Assembly: GCF_016741785.1 (NCBI RefSeq)
Contig: NZ_JAERRL010000019.1
Location: 1 to 64,000 of the forward strand
Reading direction: 5' to 3'
Length of the DNA: 64,000 nucleotides
Origin: Streptomyces sp. 7-21
GTDB taxonomy: Bacteria > Actinomycetota > Actinomycetes > Streptomycetales > Streptomycetaceae
This document shows, piece by piece, positions 15,999 to 24,675 of this stretch. A program made the position numbers and the translations under genes. Each line of letters starts with the position of its first letter. The first letter of the stretch is position 1. The notes below the pieces were generated by a model, which saw nothing but the letters and a program-made list of their open reading frames with translations, was not told the DNA's origin and did no database searches.

Positions 15999-17645
15999 TC
16001 AGCCGGCCGGCCGCCGCGGCGGGCCGGAACGCCCCGCCGGTGCCGGGGAGGCGACGGCCGCCCGGCCTGCCCGCCCGGCCCCGGCACTCCGGTCTCCGGC
16101 ACCGCCGGCACCGCCCGCACTGCCGCCGGTGCCGCCGCGCAGCGGGACCTCGCGGACGAACAGGGCCAGCACGAAGCCCGCGGCCGCCACCGCCGCGGCG
16201 AGCCAGAACGCCCCGCTGGTGCCCGCGGCCACCGCCGACTGGTACGCCTCGCGCGCCGCGTCCGGCAGCCCGGCCAGGGCGTCGGCGGTCAGCTGCGCGG
16301 ACTCGGCGGGCGCCGGCTCGGCCGTGCCGCCGCCCAGCGCGCCGGTCTCGTCCTCGACGCGGGCGGTGAAGACCGCGCCCATCAGCGCGACGCCGAAGGA
16401 CTGGCCGACGGTGCGGAACAGCGTGTTCGTCGACGAGGCCACACCCATGTCGCGCGCCTCGACGCTGTTCTGCGCGACCAGCATCGTGGTCTGCATCAGC
16501 AGGCCCACGCCCGCGCCCACGAGGGCCATGAACACGCCGGTGGTGAGCCGGGAGGTGCCGGTGTCCATCTGGGCGAGCAGCAGCATCCCGGCCACCAGCA
16601 GGCCGCAGCCGGCGATGGGCAGCGCCTTGTACCGGCCGGTCTGGGTGGTCAGCCGCCCGGCCAGTGCGGAGGTGACCATCATCGCCAGCAGCATCGGCAG
16701 CAGCAGCAGACCGGAGTTGGTGGCCGAGGCGTTCTGCACGGCCTGCTGGAACACCGGCAGGTAGAGGACCGCGCCGAACATCATGAAGCCCACGCTGAAG
16801 CCGAGGCCGGTCATCAGCGCGAAGTTGCGGCTGCGGAAGAGATGCAGCGGCATCACCGGCTCGGCCGCGCGGGTCTCGGCCCAGACGAACGCCGCCAGCG
16901 CCGCCAGGCCCGTCGCGGCGAGGCCCAGGATGACGCCGGAGTCCCAGTCGTACTCGGTGCCGCCCCAGGTGGTCACCAGCACGACCGCGGTGATGCCGGT
17001 GGCCAGCAGGGCCGCACCGAGGACGTCGATCCGCGCGCCGGCGGGCCGCTTCCCCGGCAGCCGCAGCAGCGTGGCGACCATCGCGAGCGCGAGGATGCCG
17101 AGCGGGACGTTGATGGAGAACGTCCAGCGCCAGCCCAGGTGGTCGGTGATGACGCCGCCCACCGACGGGCCGCCGATCATGGCGATGGCCATGGTGGCGG
17201 CGATCATGCCCTGGTAGCGGCCGCGCTCCCGCGGCGGCACCAGGTCGCCGACGAGGGCCATGACGCCGACCATCAGCCCGCCCGCGCCGAGGCCCTGGAC
17301 CGCGCGGAACGCGATGAGCTGCCCCATGTCCTGGGCGAGTCCGCAGAGCGCCGACCCGGCGACGAAGACGGCGATGGAGGCGAGGAAGACGCCCTTCCTG
17401 CCGTACATGTCGCCGAGCTTGCCCCAGACCGGCGTGGACACGGCGGTCGTCAGCGTGTAGGCGGTGACCACCCACGACAGGTGGCTGACGCCGCCCAGCT
17501 CGCCGACGATCGTGGGCATCGCCGTGCCGATGATCATGTTGTCGAGCATCGCGAGCATGATCGCGATGCAGAGCGCGGAGAGCACCAGGCGCAGGCTGCG
17601 CTGTCCGCCTGGTGCTTCCTCCTGTGCCGCCACGTGCTGTGCCAC
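15999..17645 (-). CDS. MFS drug exporter, DHA2/EmrB-QacA type
   Basis: A 548-aa, 14-helix proton-coupled exporter. GTG start at 17645 with GAAGGG upstream. Family signatures visible: LDNMIIGTAMPTI in helix 1, GKLGDMYGRKGVF in loop 2-3 (motif A), and RAVQGLGAGGLM in helix 4, with GGPSVGG (motif C of antiporters) in helix 5. It carries a Pro/Gly/Ala-rich C-terminal tail after the last helix. It is divergent from a TetR gene with paired operator arms between them, so it is very likely repressed by TetR and induced by a drug-like compound. Confidence 0.92.
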   Translation of the reverse strand: MAQHVAAQEEAPGGQRSLRLVLSALCIAIMLAMLDNMIIGTAMPTIVGELGGVSHLSWVVTAYTLTTAVSTPVWGKLGDMYGRKGVFLASIAVFVAGSALCGLAQDMGQLIAFRAVQGLGAGGLMVGVMALVGDLVPPRERGRYQGMIAATMAIAMIGGPSVGGVITDHLGWRWTFSINVPLGILALAMVATLLRLPGKRPAGARIDVLGAALLATGITAVVLVTTWGGTEYDWDSGVILGLAATGLAALAAFVWAETRAAEPVMPLHLFRSRNFALMTGLGFSVGFMMFGAVLYLPVFQQAVQNASATNSGLLLLPMLLAMMVTSALAGRLTTQTGRYKALPIAGCGLLVAGMLLLAQMDTGTSRLTTGVFMALVGAGVGLLMQTTMLVAQNSVEARDMGVASSTNTLFRTVGQSFGVALMGAVFTARVEDETGALGGGTAEPAPAESAQLTADALAGLPDAAREAYQSAVAAGTSGAFWLAAAVAAAGFVLALFVREVPLRGGTGGSAGGAGGAGDRSAGAGRAGRAAVASPAPAGRSGPPRRPAG

Positions 17646-17665
17646 GGTGGCCCACCCTTCATCCT

Positions 17666-17730
17666 TACTTGCCGACCGGCTAGTGAGTACGCTGGGGACG
17701 GTAGAGCCGCTCCTAGCCGGTCGTCAAGTA
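17666..17730. promoter_or_regulatory. TetR operator pair in divergent promoter region
   Basis: Left arm TACTTGCCGACCGGCTAG (17666-17683) and right arm CTAGCCGGTCGTCAAGTA (17713-17730) are inverted copies matching at 17 of 18 positions, 29 bp apart. The right arm, read on the minus strand, contains TTGACG. With TACCGT 18 bp further it forms a plausible -35/-10 pair for the exporter. Binding there would block exporter transcription and, via the left arm, the regulator itself. Confidence 0.75.
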
Positions 17731-17742
17731 AGCACAGGGGTC

Positions 17743-18327
17743 ATGATGAGTCGCACACGCCAGCCGTCGCGCCGGTCGGACACGCGCGAACGCATCCAGG
17801 AGGTCGCTCTCGACCTGTTCGCGGAGCAGGGGTACGAGAAGACGTCCCTGCGGGAGATCGCCGAGCGGCTGGGGGTCACCAAGGCCGCGCTGTACTACCA
17901 CTTCAAGACGAAGGAGGACATCGTCATCTCCCTCGTCCAGGACCGGACCCGCCCGCTTACGGAGCTGCTCGAATGGGCCAGCCAGCAGCCGCCGACGCTT
18001 GAGACCAAGCAGGAGCTGCTGCGCCGGTACAGCCGCGCGATCGCGCACGCGGACCGGCTGTTCCGCTTCTTCCACGACAACCAGGCCGAGGTCCGCCTGC
18101 TGAGCGTCGGCAACATCCTCAAGGAGCGGACCCTCCAGCTGGTGCGGCTGATGGCGGGGGAGGGCGCCTGCCTGGAGGACCAGATCCGCTGCCTGTCCGC
18201 GCTCATCACCGTCAACACCAACGCCTTCGCGATGCGCCACATCGAGGGCGACCCGGAGGAGAAGCGGCGGGCCGCGCTGGCCGTGGGCCTGGAGCTGCTC
18301 GCGGGGGCACACCGCGAGCAGACCTGA
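17743..18327 (+). CDS. TetR-family regulator of the adjacent MFS exporter
   Basis: A 194-aa repressor from ATG 17743 (ATG 17746 also possible). The N-terminal HTH (about 15-60) reads RERIQEVALDLFAEQGYEKTSLREIAERLGVTKAALYYHFKTKEDI, a textbook TetR domain. The C-terminal ligand domain is divergent and helical. Divergent placement from the MFS exporter and the inverted operator arms between them identify the exporter as its target. Confidence 0.92.
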   Translation: MMSRTRQPSRRSDTRERIQEVALDLFAEQGYEKTSLREIAERLGVTKAALYYHFKTKEDIVISLVQDRTRPLTELLEWASQQPPTLETKQELLRRYSRAIAHADRLFRFFHDNQAEVRLLSVGNILKERTLQLVRLMAGEGACLEDQIRCLSALITVNTNAFAMRHIEGDPEEKRRAALAVGLELLAGAHREQT

Positions 18328-18417
18328 CCGGCTCCCCCTGGCGTATTCCTGCTACGGTCTGATTTCCGCGCCGCCGTGAGGTGCGCGCGACGCCACCTAT
18401 CTGAGGGGGAGACAGGG

Positions 18418-19404
18418 ATGAGCGCGCTGTGCTGGAGCTGCCAGCGTCAGCCAGCGGCCACATCGGATGGCCGGTGCGGGACGTGCGCGGGCAAAGGCGG
18501 CCCGCCGCAGGATCTGCCCACCCAGACGGCACCCCAGCAGCCGGGTCCGCCGCCGCAGCCGGGTCCGCCGCCGCAGCCGGGTCCGCCGCCGGGACAGCCG
18601 CAGGGCGCGTCGCCGTACCCGCCCCCGGGCGCGCCCGCCGCCGGGCCGTACGCTCCGCCGCCGGGACAGCCGCCGGGTCCCCAGGGCCCGTACCCACAGG
18701 GACCGGCAGGGCCGGGCATGTCGCCGCCCGCGGTATTCGCCAGCCCGAAAGGGCTGGCCACCGCCCTGACCGTGCTGCTGATCATCTGCGCCGCGGCCTC
18801 GCTCTACATGGCCGTGGCGGCGGGCAACATGACGAGCCTTCTCAACGACTTCGAGAACGGCAAGGTGATCTCCAGGTCGAGGGCTGAGAACGCCGACGAC
18901 ATGTGGGACTCCGCCCGGGCCATCTACAGCGTGGTGTTCCTGCCGACGGCCATCGTGCTTCTCGTCTGGTTCCACCGGGTGCGTGTCAACGCCGAGGTCT
19001 TCGCCCCCGCCGGGCACCGGCTGTCGCGCGGCTGGTCCATCGGCGCGTGGTTCGTCCCCGTGGTCAACCTGTGGTTCCCCAAGCAGATCGCCAACGACAT
19101 CTGGCGCGCGAGCACCCCGTACGGGGCCAACCCGGGCCTGGGAGCGGTCACCGCCTGGTGGACGCTGTGGATCATCAGCTGGGTGCTCAACGTGCTGAGT
19201 TTCCCGGCCGATGAGAACGATCTCGATGACATGCAGCGCGAGGCCAGCATGACCACGGCCGCCGGCCTGGCGATGGTCGCCGCCTCGATCCTGGCGCTCC
19301 TGTTCATCCGCAAGCTGTCGGACCGGCAGCTCGCCAAGTGGTACCAGGGCCCCAACCCGCAGGGCGCAGCCCCGTACGCGCCGGGCGTGCCCGGGGCCTA
19401 CTGA
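18418..19404 (+). CDS. DUF4328 membrane protein with Pro-rich N-terminus
   Basis: A 328-aa protein from ATG 18418 behind GAGGGGGAGACAGGG. Residues 1-25 carry four Cys (CWSCQRQP and CGTC), a probable zinc ribbon. Next comes a Pro/Gly/Gln-rich segment with tandem PQPGPPP repeats (DNA repeats at about 18539-18590). After that follow four membrane segments containing FHRVRVNAEVFAPAGH and SIGAWFVPVVNLWFPKQI, the DUF4328 signature. Function is unknown; similar proteins are abundant in Streptomyces, often several per genome. Confidence 0.85.
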   Translation: MSALCWSCQRQPAATSDGRCGTCAGKGGPPQDLPTQTAPQQPGPPPQPGPPPQPGPPPGQPQGASPYPPPGAPAAGPYAPPPGQPPGPQGPYPQGPAGPGMSPPAVFASPKGLATALTVLLIICAAASLYMAVAAGNMTSLLNDFENGKVISRSRAENADDMWDSARAIYSVVFLPTAIVLLVWFHRVRVNAEVFAPAGHRLSRGWSIGAWFVPVVNLWFPKQIANDIWRASTPYGANPGLGAVTAWWTLWIISWVLNVLSFPADENDLDDMQREASMTTAAGLAMVAASILALLFIRKLSDRQLAKWYQGPNPQGAAPYAPGVPGAY

Positions 19405-19465
19405 CCGCCGGCCGGCCGGTGCCGCGCCCTCGCGGCGCGCACCGGCCGCGTCTTTCCCGGGAACC

Positions 19466-19482
19466 GGGATGTGTAACATCCC
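19466..19482. promoter_or_regulatory. palindromic operator upstream of Rrf2 gene
   Basis: GGGATGT-GTA-ACATCCC is a perfect 7-bp inverted repeat ending 3 nt before the ATG at 19486. A 17-bp near copy sits over the start of the MFS gene at 20018-20034. Together they indicate the binding site of the Rrf2-family protein encoded between them. The site probably overlaps the promoter, and the transcript may be nearly leaderless. Confidence 0.7.
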
Positions 19483-19485
19483 TGT

Positions 19486-19959
19486 ATGCACATGGGCGAG
19501 GGCGTCGAATGGGGCCTGCACTGCTGCGTGACGCTCGGCTGGCTCGCCGATGAGGCGCCGGTGTCGATCCGCAAGCTCGCGGCGTGGTTCGGCCTGCCGC
19601 AGGAGTACCTCAAGAAGCGGCTCCAGGCGCTGACGCGCGCGGGCATCCTCACCTCCGCGCCAGGCGCCAGGGGCGGCTTCGCACTGGCCAGGCCGCCGGA
19701 GCGCATCACGCTGATGGACGTGGTCACCGCCATGGAGGGCCCCCTCGACCCGTTCCGCTGCACCGAGATCCGGCAGCGCGGCGCGGGCGGTGAGGGCGGC
19801 GGCGAGGAGTTCGCGCACCCGTGCGGGATCGCCGCCGCGATGCGCCGGGCCGAACTCGCCTGGCGGCGCGAGCTCGCCGCCCAGACCATCGCCGACCTCA
19901 TGGCGGCCTCCCCGCAGGGGGCCGCCCGCACCCGTCGCAACTACGCCCGCCTGCGCTGA
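19486..19959 (+). CDS. Rrf2-family transcriptional regulator
   Basis: A 157-aa regulator with an N-terminal winged HTH (SIRKLAAWFGLPQEYLKKRLQALTRAGILTSAPGARGGFALAR). The wing GARGGF and the following ITLMDVVTAMEG are typical of Rrf2 proteins. Cysteines are present at HCC, FRC and HPC but not in the tight Fe-S arrangement of NsrR, so sensing could use a different thiol or ligand. It is followed 61 nt downstream by an MFS exporter; matching palindromes precede both. Likely job: autoregulated repressor of that exporter. Confidence 0.88.
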   Translation: MHMGEGVEWGLHCCVTLGWLADEAPVSIRKLAAWFGLPQEYLKKRLQALTRAGILTSAPGARGGFALARPPERITLMDVVTAMEGPLDPFRCTEIRQRGAGGEGGGEEFAHPCGIAAAMRRAELAWRRELAAQTIADLMAASPQGAARTRRNYARLR

Positions 19960-20017
19960 CGGCCGCACGGCCGCCGGCGCAGGCGGGCGCTCCCAGGACA
20001 TTCGCAGGAAGGAAAAG

Positions 20018-20034
20018 GGGATGTCTCATATCCC
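20018..20034. promoter_or_regulatory. second Rrf2-type operator over the MFS start codon
   Basis: GGGATGTCTCATATCCC shares 13 of 17 positions with the palindrome at 19466-19482, with arms kept except for one base. It spans the ATG at 20021, directly after the GGAAGGAAAAG ribosome site. A repressor here would block elongation from an upstream promoter. Confidence 0.6.
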
Positions 20035-21214
20035 TAAAACGGCAGCCGCGCCCCCGCGGCCGGAACGCGGCCTGCGCGCCACGTTCGTGCTGGCGCTCGG
20101 CACGTTCGCCGTGGGCACGGACGCCTACGTGGTCGCCGGATTCCTGCCCGCCATGGCCGGCTCGCTGGACGTCTCCGAGAGCACGGCCGGGCAGTCGGCC
20201 ACCGTGTTCGCCCTGACGTACGCGGTCTGCTCGCCCGTGCTGGCCACGCTCGCGGCACGGGTCGAACGCCGGACGCTGCTGGTGTCCGCGCTCGCCGTCC
20301 TGACGGCCGCCAACCTGCTGACGGCGCTCGCCCCCACGTTCCCGCTGCTGATGGCCGGGCGCGTGCTCGCGGCCGTCGGCGCCGCCGCGTTCACACCGAA
20401 CGCGGGCGCCGTCGCCGCCTCCCTCGTCCCGCAGGAGCTGCGCGCCCGCGCCCTGGCCGTGGTGGTCGGCGGCCTCACGGTCGCCACGGCGCTGGGCGTG
20501 CCGCTGGGCAATCTCGCCGAACGGACCCTCAGCTGGCGCGTAGCGCTCGGCCTGGTCGCCGCGCTGTGCGCGATCGGCGCCGTGTCGGTGCGCGCGGTCA
20601 TGCCGCAGCTGCCGGGCGGGCAGCGGGTGCCGCTGCGGCAGCGGCTGGCGGTGCTGCGGCGGCCGGGCGTGGTCGCCGTACTGCCGCTGACGGTCGTCGG
20701 CATGGCCGCCGGGTACGGGCTGTACGCCTACGCGGTGCCGGTCATGCGGGCGCTGGGCGCCGGCCGGTCCGCCGAGATGTGGCTGCTGTTCCTGTACGGG
20801 CTCGGCGCCATCGCCGGCAACCTGGCGGCGGGGGCGGCGGCCGACCGGTACGGGCCGGTGCGGGTGCTGGCGGCCGGCTTCACGGCGCTGACGGTCACGC
20901 TCGGCGCCTTCGCCTGGGCGGCGGGCGCCGGCACGCACTGGCTGCCGCTCACCGCCCTGCTGATGGCGGCGTGGGGCGCCAGCACGTGGTTCCAGACACC
21001 GGCCCAGCAGGTGCGGCTCATCGCCGCCGCGCCGGAGGAGACGGCGGTGGTGGTCGGGCTCAACGCCTCCGCGCTGTACACCGGGATCGCGCTCGGGACA
21101 GGGCTGGGCGGGCTGCTGCTCCCGGCCGGAGCCTGGGCGGCCCTCGCCGCCTGCGCCGGGCTCGCCGCGCTGAGCCTGCTCTGTCTCGCGGCCACCCGGC
21201 GGCACGGCGGATAG
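20021..21214 (+). CDS. MFS exporter, DHA1 type (Cmx/ProP-like)
   Basis: A 397-aa, 12-helix transporter started at ATG 20021 after GGAAGGAAAAG. Helix 1 reads LGTFAVGTDAYVVAGFLP, the motif of the drug:H+ antiporter-1 group that includes chloramphenicol exporters. RVERRTLL takes the motif A position and FTPNAGAVAASLVP lies in helix 5. It is probably induced through the Rrf2 regulator just upstream. Substrate unknown. Confidence 0.9.
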   Translation: MSHIPKTAAAPPRPERGLRATFVLALGTFAVGTDAYVVAGFLPAMAGSLDVSESTAGQSATVFALTYAVCSPVLATLAARVERRTLLVSALAVLTAANLLTALAPTFPLLMAGRVLAAVGAAAFTPNAGAVAASLVPQELRARALAVVVGGLTVATALGVPLGNLAERTLSWRVALGLVAALCAIGAVSVRAVMPQLPGGQRVPLRQRLAVLRRPGVVAVLPLTVVGMAAGYGLYAYAVPVMRALGAGRSAEMWLLFLYGLGAIAGNLAAGAAADRYGPVRVLAAGFTALTVTLGAFAWAAGAGTHWLPLTALLMAAWGASTWFQTPAQQVRLIAAAPEETAVVVGLNASALYTGIALGTGLGGLLLPAGAWAALAACAGLAALSLLCLAATRRHGG

Positions 21215-21286
21215 CCACCCGCCAGCCGCCCGGGGACCTCCCACCGCACGGGGTCCGTCGCCGCAACCGTTTGCTTCCATGGACCC

Positions 21287-21961
21287 ATGGAAGTCCTGCG
21301 CCTCACCGACGTGCGCCATGACTACGGCGACGGCCCCGTGCTCGCCGGCGTGTCCCTGACCGTGGCCGCCGGCGAATGCCTCGTGCTGCTCGGCGAGAAC
21401 GGCACCGGCAAGTCCACGCTGCTGCGCGTCGCCGCTGGCCGCGAACGCCCCACGTCCGGCGAGGCGCTCTTCCTGGGCCGGCCGGCCGACGAGAACTCCC
21501 GGGCGTTCCGCGAGAACGTCGCGACCGTGCTGGAGGCCGGCTCGTGCTACCCGGACCTCACCGTCCGGGAGCACCTGACGCTGGTGGCCCTGGCACACGG
21601 CCTCGGCGACGCCGCCGACGACGCGGTGGCGCGGGCGCTGGAGGACCACCGCCTCACCCACCGCGCCGACGCGCGCGCCTCCCGGCTGTCCGCCGGGCAG
21701 GCGCAGCTGCTCGCGCTCGCCTCCGCCTGGGTGCGCCCCCGCACGGCGCTGATCCTCGACGAGCCCGAGCAGCACCTCGACACCCGTGCCCGCGTCGAGC
21801 TGGCCGGGCGGCTGCTCGTGGCGGCGGCCGAGGGCACGGCCGTGCTGCTGGCCACGCACGACCGGGACCTGGCCACCGAGGTCGGCGACCGCGCCTTCAC
21901 CGTGGACGGCGGCCGGCTCGTGTCCTGCCCCCTCGTTCTCGCCGGGGAGCGCGCGCCGTGA
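21287..21961 (+). CDS. ABC transporter ATP-binding protein
   Basis: A 224-aa ATPase with Walker A GENGTGKST, the signature LSAGQAQ (slightly degenerate against LSGGQ), Walker B LILDEPEQ and the H-loop ATHDRD. It ends in a GTGA overlap with the permease gene, so it forms a two-gene exporter. The closing half is short, as in exporters for peptides or lipids. Cargo cannot be read from sequence. Confidence 0.92.
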   Translation: MEVLRLTDVRHDYGDGPVLAGVSLTVAAGECLVLLGENGTGKSTLLRVAAGRERPTSGEALFLGRPADENSRAFRENVATVLEAGSCYPDLTVREHLTLVALAHGLGDAADDAVARALEDHRLTHRADARASRLSAGQAQLLALASAWVRPRTALILDEPEQHLDTRARVELAGRLLVAAAEGTAVLLATHDRDLATEVGDRAFTVDGGRLVSCPLVLAGERAP

Positions 21962-23448
21962 GGCGCACGGCCGCGGCGACGGACGACACCGCGGCGCTCG
22001 CCTACCTGCGGGCCCTGCGCGCCGGCCACCGCCGGGCCCAGCTGCGGCGCACCGCCTACACCGCGTACTGCGTGCTGCTGCTCGGCGGCATCTGGGGCGT
22101 GCCGTACCTGACCGCCGTCGTGCGGGCGGCCAGTGGCGGCGACTGGCACGGCGAGACCGCCGACCGCGTGCTGGCGTACCTGCCGCTGGCGGCGCCCGCC
22201 GCGCTGGTGGTGGCCGTGGTCGCGGCCGCCTCGCGGGCCCGGTGGCGCGGGCCCGTGCTGCTGGACGTGGCGACCGCGCACTGGCTGCTGCCGCTGCCGG
22301 TGGGGCGCGCGGCGGTGCTGCGGCCCCGGCTGGCCCGTGCCGCCGCGCTGGCGGGCGCGGCCGGCGTGGCCGCCGGGGCGGTGGGCGGGCTGGTCGTGCA
22401 CGCGCTCGGCGCCGGCCGGCTCGCGGCGGCCGTGGCGGCGGGCGCGGGGGCGGGCGGTGCCGCGGCGGTGCTCGGGGTGGCCGCCGGCACGGCGGTGCAG
22501 CGCCACGGCCGGGTCGCGCGCGCCCTGGCGGCGCCGCTGCCGCTGGCCGCGCTCGCCGCGTGCCCGCTGCTGGCCGCCGCCGGGCGGGTGCCAGCCTGGC
22601 TCGGCGCCGGGGCTACCGCCGTGGTGGCGGCGGGCACGGCCGCGCTCGCCATGCGGACGTGGCGCACGGCGCCCGCGATACCGGCGCGGGTGCTGCGCCG
22701 GCAGGCGACGGCGGCGCTGCGGCTGACGGCGGCGCTGTACGCGTTCGACATGCGGCTGGCGCGGCTGGTGGTGCGCGGTGCCGGCGGGCGCAGCAGCCGC
22801 TGGCGGCTGCCTCCCCCGCGCCGCCGCTGGCTGCTGGTGCCGTGGCGGGACGCCACCGCGCTGCTGCGGGCGCCGTCCCACCTCGGCTGGGCGGCCTGCT
22901 GGTGGCTGGCCGCGCTGGCGCTGGGCGGCTGGTCGGACGGCGTGGGCTACGGCATGCTCGCCGCGCTCGTGGCCGGCTATCTCGCCGCGGCCTCGCTGGC
23001 CGAGCCGGCGCGGCTGGACGGTGACGACGCGCGGCGCGCCGCGCCCCTGCCCTGGCCGCCCGGCGCGCTGGCCCTGCGCCACGCGCTGCTCCCGGCGGCG
23101 CTGCTGCTGGCGGCGGGCGCCCCGGCGGCGGTGTGGTGGGACGGCAGGGGGACGGCGACGCTGCTCGCGGCCGTTCCGGCGCTGGTGGCGGCGGCGCTGT
23201 TCAGCGCGTTCCGCGGGGTGGTACCGGCGCGGCTGCTCGTCGGCTCGGAGAGCCCGCTGGGCAACACCGGCCCGCTCCAGGCGCTCGCCTGGCAGCTGCG
23301 GGGGCCGCTGGTGGTGCTGGGCGCGCTGGCCGTGCCGCCGCTGGCACGGTTCGGCGGCATGGGGACGGCGGCGGCGGTGGCGTGGACGCTGGCGGCCGGT
23401 GCCGCCGCGCTGGCGTGGACCCGGTACACGGCGGCCTCGGCCCGCTGA
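21958..23448 (+). CDS. ABC transporter permease (DUF6297-like)
   Basis: A 496-aa very hydrophobic Ala/Leu-rich protein, translated from GTG 21958, which overlaps the ATPase stop. It has about ten to twelve membrane segments. The motif RPLARAAALAGA and a middle cytosolic stretch RWRLPPPRRRWLLVPWRDATALLR resemble the DUF6297 permeases that accompany single ABC ATPases in actinomycetes. Extreme GC and Ala content make boundaries hard to see. It should form the membrane half of the exporter encoded with the upstream ATPase. Confidence 0.8.
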   Translation: MRRTAAATDDTAALAYLRALRAGHRRAQLRRTAYTAYCVLLLGGIWGVPYLTAVVRAASGGDWHGETADRVLAYLPLAAPAALVVAVVAAASRARWRGPVLLDVATAHWLLPLPVGRAAVLRPRLARAAALAGAAGVAAGAVGGLVVHALGAGRLAAAVAAGAGAGGAAAVLGVAAGTAVQRHGRVARALAAPLPLAALAACPLLAAAGRVPAWLGAGATAVVAAGTAALAMRTWRTAPAIPARVLRRQATAALRLTAALYAFDMRLARLVVRGAGGRSSRWRLPPPRRRWLLVPWRDATALLRAPSHLGWAACWWLAALALGGWSDGVGYGMLAALVAGYLAAASLAEPARLDGDDARRAAPLPWPPGALALRHALLPAALLLAAGAPAAVWWDGRGTATLLAAVPALVAAALFSAFRGVVPARLLVGSESPLGNTGPLQALAWQLRGPLVVLGALAVPPLARFGGMGTAAAVAWTLAAGAAALAWTRYTAASAR

Positions 23449-23455
23449 GGGCCGG

Positions 23456-24673
23456 TCAGCCCGCCGCGGCCCACGGGTCCGGCCCGAACACCTCGTAGTG
23501 CAGGGCCGAGGCCGGCACCCCCGCCGCGAGCAGCTGGCCGCGGACGGCGCGCAGGAACGGCAGCGGCCCGCACAGGTAGGCGTGCAGCCCGTCCGGCAGC
23601 GCCAGCGCGGTGAGGTCGGCGCGGCCGGTGCGGTCGGCGGGCCAGCCGGGATCCGGCCGCTCGTACCAGAAGTACGCCTCGCCGCGGGGCAGTTCGCCGA
23701 CGAGGCGCCGCTGCTCGGCGCGCAGGGCGTGCGTGGCGGGGGAACGGTCGGCGTGGACGACGAGGACGGGCGCCGGGTAGGCGTGCGTGACGAGCTGCGC
23801 GAGCATCGGCAGCACGGGCGTGCACCCGATCCCGGCGGTGGCGAACAGCAGGGGCGTGCGCCGCGCGGTGAGCGTGTCGCCGAGCACGAAGTCGCCGAAC
23901 GGGGCGGACAGCGTGAGCCGGCTTCCGGGCCACGCGTGGGCGTGGAGGTGCCCGGACACCTCGCCGTCCGGGCCCTCGCCGCCCCGCACCCGCTTGACCG
24001 TGATGGCCCGTTCCTCCGGGCCGGGCGGGGACGACAGGCTGTACTGCCGGATCTGCCGTGCCCCGTCGGGGAGCTGGACGCGGACGGAGACGTACTGGCC
24101 GGGCCGGAACGCGGGGGCGGGGCGGCCGTCGGCCGGGCGCAGCCGGAGCGTGATGACGTCCTCGGTCTCCGCCGTCCGGCCGGTGACGGTCCACTCGCGC
24201 CAGGTGTCGCCGAGCAGCACGCCGCGTTCGGCGTAGAGCCTGCGCTCCGTGCCGATCAGGTCGTTGGCCATCTGCCAGTACACCTCGTCCCAGGCGGAGA
24301 GCACCGCGGGCGTGGCGGCCGCGCCGAGCGTCTCGGCGAGCGCGGCCCGCAGGTGCGTGTGGACGACGGTGTACTGCGCGGCGGTGACGCCGACGGAGGC
24401 GTGCTTGTGCGCGACGCGCCGCAGCAGGGCCGCGTGCGCGTCCTCACCGCCGCTGCCCGGCCTGGTGAGGGCGGTGGCGTAGGCGAGGAACGAGGCGGCG
24501 AGCGCCTGGCGCTGGGTGCCCGCCGCGTGGTTGCCGCGGTTGAACAGGTCGCGCAGCAGCGACGGGTGCGCCGCGAAGAGCCGCCCGTAGAAGCGCTCGG
24601 TGAACGCCGTCATGGCGTCCCGGAGCGCGGGCAGCGTCGCGCGGACGAGGGCGGCGGAGCGTTCCGGCAGCAC
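23456..24673 (-). CDS. hmp: flavohemoprotein (nitric oxide dioxygenase)
   Basis: A 405-aa NO dioxygenase started at GTG 24673, 2 nt after the nsrR stop, with GGAGGGGG upstream. The globin domain (1-135) has the proximal His in RVAHKHASVGV. The FAD domain shows RQYSLSSPPG. The NAD domain has TAGIGCTPVLPML, and the C-terminus carries CGPLPFLRAV and YEVFGP. It oxidises NO to nitrate with O2 and NAD(P)H in the cytosol. The operon nsrR-hmp plus the operator at 25129-25152 imply NO-induced expression. Confidence 0.93.
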   Translation of the reverse strand: MLPERSAALVRATLPALRDAMTAFTERFYGRLFAAHPSLLRDLFNRGNHAAGTQRQALAASFLAYATALTRPGSGGEDAHAALLRRVAHKHASVGVTAAQYTVVHTHLRAALAETLGAAATPAVLSAWDEVYWQMANDLIGTERRLYAERGVLLGDTWREWTVTGRTAETEDVITLRLRPADGRPAPAFRPGQYVSVRVQLPDGARQIRQYSLSSPPGPEERAITVKRVRGGEGPDGEVSGHLHAHAWPGSRLTLSAPFGDFVLGDTLTARRTPLLFATAGIGCTPVLPMLAQLVTHAYPAPVLVVHADRSPATHALRAEQRRLVGELPRGEAYFWYERPDPGWPADRTGRADLTALALPDGLHAYLCGPLPFLRAVRGQLLAAGVPASALHYEVFGPDPWAAAG

Positions 24674-24675
24674 CG

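Noticed and set aside
18535..18600. Short direct repeats that might suggest a CRISPR array
   Set aside because: They encode PQPGPPP repeats in the Pro-rich part of the DUF4328 protein, with no spacers.
19898..21859. 653-codon minus-strand frame opposite the MFS and ABC ATPase genes
   Set aside because: No recognisable domain; the plus strand encodes intact transporter motifs.
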